Assembly (NCBI GenBank): GCA_016926135.1
Contig: JAFGPH010000046.1
Coordinates: 1 to 9,037, forward strand
Direction: 5' to 3'
Source of the DNA: Deltaproteobacteria bacterium
GTDB lineage: Bacteria > Desulfobacterota > DSM-4660 > Desulfatiglandales > HGW-15
Length of the DNA stretch: 9,037 nucleotides
Part shown: positions 7,166 through 9,037 of the stretch, piece by piece
Numbering within the stretch: position 1 is the stretch's first letter
How the letters are laid out: each line of letters opens with the position of its first letter
The notes under the pieces: model-generated
What the model was told of the DNA's origin: nothing
Seen by the model: the letters and a program-made list of their open reading frames with translations, nothing else
The model's database searches: none
Made by a program: the position numbers and the translations under genes

Positions 7166-7447
7166 TTACCTTGCTTTCAAGTATAGCTTTAGATCGCGGT
7201 AGTAATTCTGGTGTGGACCGATCATGATCAATTCCAGATCGTTTCCAATCATTCTGTACGAGAGCAGATACTGAATTGCCTTGGTTTTGAATTTGTGGAC
7301 GCAAATACCGCGAAGATCCCCGTTCTTCTCTTCTCCAATGGACGGATCATGCATGATCTTCTTGATTTCCTGGTCTAATAAGTTCTTTTCAGTCGAAGAG
7401 AACCGCTTGACTTTCTTTTCAAAGGACCTTGATTGGTAGACTCTCAT
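7166..7447 (-). CDS. RelE/ParE superfamily toxin
   Basis: A 93-residue type II toxin. RelE-like members are ribosome-dependent mRNA nucleases and ParE-like members act on gyrase; the sequence does not decide which. Family features are the N-terminal SFEKKVKRFSSTEKNLLDQE helix region (8-27), DPSIGEEKNGDLRGICVHKF (34-53), the strand YLLSYRM (60-66), and the C-terminal ELIMIGPHQNYYRDLKLYL (72-90). The ATG at 7447 is preferred over an in-frame GTG one codon earlier. The gene starts 6 nt after the ParD-like antitoxin's stop, so the two are translated together. The stop lies at the edge of the attC-like site. The reading frame is intact and full length. Confidence 0.85.
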   Translation of the reverse strand: MRVYQSRSFEKKVKRFSSTEKNLLDQEIKKIMHDPSIGEEKNGDLRGICVHKFKTKAIQYLLSYRMIGNDLELIMIGPHQNYYRDLKLYLKAR

Positions 7448-7453
7448 CACCTA

Positions 7454-7672
7454 TCACCCGAACTTGTATTCCGATTTCTCTCCTTGCTCCAATTCCTCTA
7501 TTGCGATTAGGATCTCCTTGATGAGGCTATAGGTGAGGTCTGGGTTTTCTTCGGCACACTTGCCGATCTTCGCCCAGTGTTCGATTTGGCCAGTAATGGA
7601 TCGATGGTCGATCCGACTATGTCTCTTGGCTTCTCCGACGAGTTCGTCAGATATCCGTACAGGTGTGGGCAT
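7454..7672 (-). CDS. ParD-like type II antitoxin
   Basis: A 72-residue antitoxin resembling the ParD-like antitoxin family. The PVRISDELVGEAKRHSR stretch (4-20) forms a ribbon-helix-helix-type start, then RSITGQIEHWAKIGKCAEENPD (24-45) carries the highly characteristic QIEHWA motif. The acidic C-terminus (EELEQGEKSEY) probably binds the toxin. It likely neutralises the neighbouring RelE/ParE toxin and represses its own promoter. The ATG at 7672 is chosen because AGGAGG lies 8 nt upstream; a GTG three codons earlier abuts that ribosome-binding site and is unlikely. It is the first gene of its cassette, with a leader of about 90 nt that could hold its own promoter. Confidence 0.85.
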   Translation of the reverse strand: MPTPVRISDELVGEAKRHSRIDHRSITGQIEHWAKIGKCAEENPDLTYSLIKEILIAIEELEQGEKSEYKFG

Positions 7673-7705
7673 AAAGAGCACCTCCTTAAGATTCTTTTTG
7701 GTTAC

Positions 7706-7711
7706 ATTATA
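7706..7711 (-). promoter_or_regulatory. Possible -10 box for the antitoxin-toxin pair
   Basis: The minus strand shows a perfect TATAAT inside the AT-rich stretch between the attC-like site and the antitoxin ATG (34 nt before the start). No good -35 hexamer is found at 17 nt (GTGCAT). Toxin-antitoxin cassettes often carry their own promoter, which fits, but the evidence is one hexamer plus local AT-richness. Confidence 0.4.
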
Positions 7712-7763
7712 TTACAAAAAGTAGCAATATGCACCAAAATGTAGGCGAAATGCTATGGGAAGA

Positions 7764-7823
7764 GGCGAACGCGAAGCCAACTTGCCGGTGCCCTTTCCGG
7801 TCAAGTTGGGCGACAGGTTCGGT
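7764..7823 (-). repeat. attC-like recombination site (best-paired copy)
   Basis: In gene orientation it opens with ACCGAAC (7817-7823) and closes with GTTCGCC (7764-7770). The inner stem pairs CCAACTTG-A-CCGG with CCGGCAAGTTGG, perfect except for one unpaired A. A 6-nt unpaired spacer on each side separates it from the GAAC/GTTC core pairing, and the loop is AAAGGGCA. It begins 7 nt after the hicB stop. The core GTTCG departs from the usual GTTRRRY at its fourth position. Confidence 0.7.
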
Positions 7824-7830
7824 GGCTGAC

Positions 7831-8073
7831 CTACGCCGCCAACCTGGCTTCGTTCTGTACGATGATTTTCGGATCTTTCACCTTCCGAGGCACAGGGAGA
7901 CGCCTCTCCTTGAGGAGTGCCACATGTTCCTTCATCCCCCACTTCGCTTTATACACGCAGTCCTCTATGGAGTGGCCAATTCCTGTAAACCCTTCCAAAT
8001 CAGGGGAATAAAAACCAAAGTAATCGGGTTCTTCCGTTGCCTCGATAATCAAGGAATAGGGCAGATCAATCAT
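7831..8073 (-). CDS. hicB: HicB-type antitoxin
   Basis: An 80-residue short HicB antitoxin with the partial RNase H-like fold. It shows the hallmark order: strand SLIIEATEE (7-15), YFGFYSPDLEGFTGIGHSIEDC (18-39) with the PDLxG motif, a helix AKWGMKEHVALLKERR (43-58), and LPVPRKV near the end. HicB normally binds and blocks HicA and often represses the operon; this short form has no clear C-terminal DNA-binding domain. The ATG at 8073 has GGGAG 6 nt upstream and overlaps the end of the hicA frame. The hicA copy beside it appears inactive, so this may be an orphan antitoxin able to neutralise a HicA elsewhere. Confidence 0.85.
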   Translation of the reverse strand: MIDLPYSLIIEATEEPDYFGFYSPDLEGFTGIGHSIEDCVYKAKWGMKEHVALLKERRLPVPRKVKDPKIIVQNEARLAA

Positions 8074-8269
8074 GACTTTCTCCCTTCTTTATTCCCGCAG
8101 CCTTAAGGATATGGTGGCAGGTCCCGCAAGGCACTTCCTTGGCGCCATGGTAGTCGACTCAAATCAGCGTAGGCCACCCTTTCTTGCCATAATATCGGAT
8201 GGACCCTTTCTCCTTCACCAACTCGAAGCCATGGACTTCAAGTAGTCTCACCAATTCACTGAATTTCAA
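8066..8269 (-). pseudogene. hicA: HicA toxin gene with in-frame stop and no catalytic His
   Basis: A 67-codon HicA-like frame. HicA is a small double-stranded-RNA-binding-fold mRNA interferase. It starts at TTG (8269) with AGGAGG 5 nt upstream. The N-terminus KFSELVRLLEVHGFELVKEK (2-21) is typical, and the C-terminal part HGAKEVPCGTCHHILKAAG matches the usual HGxKEVxxGTxxxILKxAG pattern. Two defects are seen. Codon 37 is TGA (8159-8161) between PTLI and VDYHG, in the same frame on both sides; CGA to TGA is the simplest origin. The active-site KGSH motif reads KGSI (residue 24 is Ile). The frame ends by overlapping the hicB start. A sequencing error could explain the stop but not easily the missing histidine. 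Confidence 0.75.
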
Positions 8270-8329
8270 CGCGGCCTCCTATTGACTCCATAATGTACCA
8301 GGATATCGATCAGACTTCATCAGAATCAC

Positions 8330-8391
8330 ACCGAACGCCGCGCCTCACCAACCGGGCGCTTTTTCCGGTCTTGTGCAGGCGCATGTTCGGA
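8330..8391 (-). repeat. attC-like recombination site
   Basis: In gene orientation it opens with TCCGAAC (8385-8391) and closes with GTTCGGT (8330-8336), which pair as CCGAAC/GTTCGG. The inner stem pairs GCGCCT-G-CAC and ACCGG with GGTGAGGCGC and CCGG on the other arm, again leaving an unpaired G after GCGCCT. The arm shares CTGCACAAG and ACCG with the site at 8940-9003, so the two are related copies. A second, canonical core GCCTAAC lies upstream at 8422-8428 and contains the stop codon of the DUF2283 gene, so the site may be a longer or fused attC. Confidence 0.7.
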
Positions 8392-8422
8392 TGTCACATC
8401 TGCCAGCATTTCCGAGGTGTTG

Positions 8423-8656
8423 TTAGGCCACCTTAGCTTCGGTAAGGTCAAGCACTTTGGCCTGAACAGATTCGAGCACGGAGTCTCTGATGAACGTGCT
8501 TGCTCCGAGAATCTCGATACCGATCAGTTCACCTTTGTCGTTGAGTTCTGCTGTGATATTCGGGCTGACCTCCACACTGCCCGCCTCCGCTTCATCCGAA
8601 ATTGCCAGATGGAGAACGTCGTCCTTCTCGAAGTATGCCAAGCGTGCTTTACTCAT
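8423..8656 (-). CDS. DUF2283 family protein, probable antitoxin partner
   Basis: A 77-residue protein with the DUF2283 pattern: an N-terminal strand LAYFEKDDVLHLAISDE (6-22), then VEVSPNITAELNDKGELIGIEILGAS (28-53), where the GELIGIEIL segment is the family hallmark. DUF2283 proteins are commonly found beside DUF4258-like proteins, and the pair has been proposed to act as a toxin-antitoxin module; this one would be the antitoxin side. The ATG at 8656 has GGGAGG 7 nt upstream and overlaps the preceding gene's stop (ATGAGTAA), so translation is coupled. The stop TAA forms part of a GCCTAAC attC core at 8422-8428. Confidence 0.8.
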   Translation of the reverse strand: MSKARLAYFEKDDVLHLAISDEAEAGSVEVSPNITAELNDKGELIGIEILGASTFIRDSVLESVQAKVLDLTEAKVA

Positions 8657-8927
8657 TTCTAAGCCTCCCAGATTTGAGTCGAGAGTTGATTTGTTGACGG
8701 TTCGTCGCGTGTATCGTTACAGGCGTCAGCGTGCTGCCCTTGCGCTCGTATGGGATCATAACCAGGAGTTTCACATGTCTGCCAATCGCCACCAGACGCC
8801 CTGTCACTGTGTCTACGTACCGCTCGGAGGAGTATCGCAGAATCTGCTCGACCGTCGCAAGATCATAGCTTCGCAACTTGAGCCGGTATTTCATGTACTC
8901 GGTCCAGACAATCGTTGCCTGCTCCAT
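8649..8927 (-). CDS. DUF4258-like protein, probable toxin partner
   Basis: A 92-residue small basic protein resembling the DUF4258 family, which includes candidate RelE-fold toxins. It shows IVWTEYMKYRLKLRSYD (6-22), a helix ATVEQILRYSSERYVD (24-39), then TGRLVAIGRHVKLLVMIPYE (42-61) and a final strand LTPVTIHATNRQQI (67-80). The pattern of WTE at the start, Y-x-DT-x-TGR in the middle and PVTIHAT late fits that family. The ATG at 8927 has AGGAGG 4 nt upstream. It begins about 12 nt after the attC-like site ending at 8940, the normal spacing for a first cassette gene. A biochemical role is not established from sequence. Confidence 0.65.
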   Translation of the reverse strand: MEQATIVWTEYMKYRLKLRSYDLATVEQILRYSSERYVDTVTGRLVAIGRHVKLLVMIPYERKGSTLTPVTIHATNRQQINSRLKSGRLRNE

Positions 8928-8939
8928 CTTTCCTCCTCA

Positions 8940-9003
8940 TTCGAACGCCCCGCCTCACAGGCCGCGAGGTAACGAGCGGTCCTTGTGCAGGCGCTGGTTA
9001 TGC
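8940..9003 (-). repeat. attC-like recombination site
   Basis: In gene orientation it opens with GCATAAC (8997-9003) and closes with GTTCGAA (8940-8946). The inner stem pairs CGCCT-G-CACA-A-GG-A-CCGC with GCGGCCTGTGAGGCG, leaving three unpaired bases on one arm only and a loop of about 10 nt. The conserved CTGCA and GGACCGC elements recur in the site at 7103-7165. The TAA stop of the upstream reading frame sits inside GCATAAC. Confidence 0.7.
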
Positions 9004-9037
9004 GCTCCTGAGCTTCTTTATGAGAGTCTCGTACTCA
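8998..9037 (-). CDS. C-terminal end of an unknown small protein
   Basis: The last 12 codons of a frame entering from the window edge, reading EYETLIKKLRSA and ending at TAA (8998-9000) inside the attC core. Such a basic helical end is common in small antitoxins, but the fragment is too short to assign. Support comes mainly from position: the stop falls in the core of the attC-like site, as in other cassettes here. Confidence 0.35.
   Translation of the reverse strand, partial: EYETLIKKLRSA

Larger units (their letters stand above)
6594..9037 (-). mobile_element. Candidate integron cassette array (CALIN)
   Basis: Four well-paired attC-like hairpins and one degenerate one alternate with single genes or two-gene modules, all in one orientation. 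Distances between successive closing cores are about 610, 566, 661 and 509 nt, typical cassette sizes. Stop codons lie in or within a few bases of the opening core, and next-gene ribosome-binding sites lie shortly after the closing core. Toxin-antitoxin modules are frequent in chromosomal integrons, where they stabilise the array. No integron integrase or attI is in the window, so mobility in the present cell is unproven and the array may extend past 9037. Confidence 0.6.

Noticed and set aside
7712..7942. A 76-codon minus-strand frame across the attC-like site and the hicB end
   Set aside because: It overlaps hicB out of frame and consists mostly of the hairpin sequence.
6594..9003. CRISPR array as an explanation for the repeated hairpins
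   Set aside because: The repeats are imperfect, about 500-660 nt apart and separated by genes; there are no short regular spacers.

Overview
The window looks like a bacterial chromosome of roughly 55% GC, with every convincing gene on the minus strand. The gene content (a TRAP transporter, many small toxin-antitoxin modules, integron-style cassettes) would suit an environmental proteobacterium or a Desulfobacterota-like lineage. No marker gene is present, so the taxonomy is only a guess. Read in the minus direction, the window has two contrasting halves.

Left half (about 1-5873): a transport and catabolic operon. A good sigma-70-type promoter (5845-5873, TTGATA, 17-nt spacer, TATACT) precedes dctP (periplasmic solute-binding protein), dctQ (small permease) and dctM (large permease), which together form a complete TRAP transporter. 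Two cytoplasmic hydrolases follow: a CocE/NonD-type alpha/beta hydrolase and a RutB-like cysteine amidohydrolase. Gaps are short and each hydrolase has a strong Shine-Dalgarno site. The inferred role is uptake of an acidic compound carrying an ester, amide or carbamoyl bond, which is then hydrolysed inside the cell. Past the operon, the window edge cuts a J-domain co-chaperone gene after 46 codons, with its own possible promoter.

Right half (about 6005-9037): a run of small genes separated by attC-like imperfect hairpins of 60-64 nt at 7103-7165, 7764-7823, 8330-8391 and 8940-9003, with a weaker one at 6594-6659. Each hairpin lies just after one gene's stop codon and ahead of the next gene, and the spacing is about 0.5-0.66 kb. 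This is the layout of integron gene cassettes. No integrase is in view, so it is best called a candidate CALIN (cluster of attC sites lacking an integrase) or the inner part of a larger integron. In transcription order the cassettes carry: the end of an unknown gene; a DUF4258-like/DUF2283 pair; hicA/hicB; a ParD-like antitoxin with a RelE/ParE toxin; an unknown gene broken by a 4-bp duplication; and an unknown 98-residue protein. A truncated addiction-module antitoxin lies between this array and the operon.

Several cassette genes are decayed. hicA has an in-frame TGA and lacks its usual catalytic histidine while hicB is intact, one unknown gene is frameshifted, and the addiction-module antitoxin is cut to 36 residues. 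The region therefore reads as an ageing accessory island beside a functional metabolic operon.
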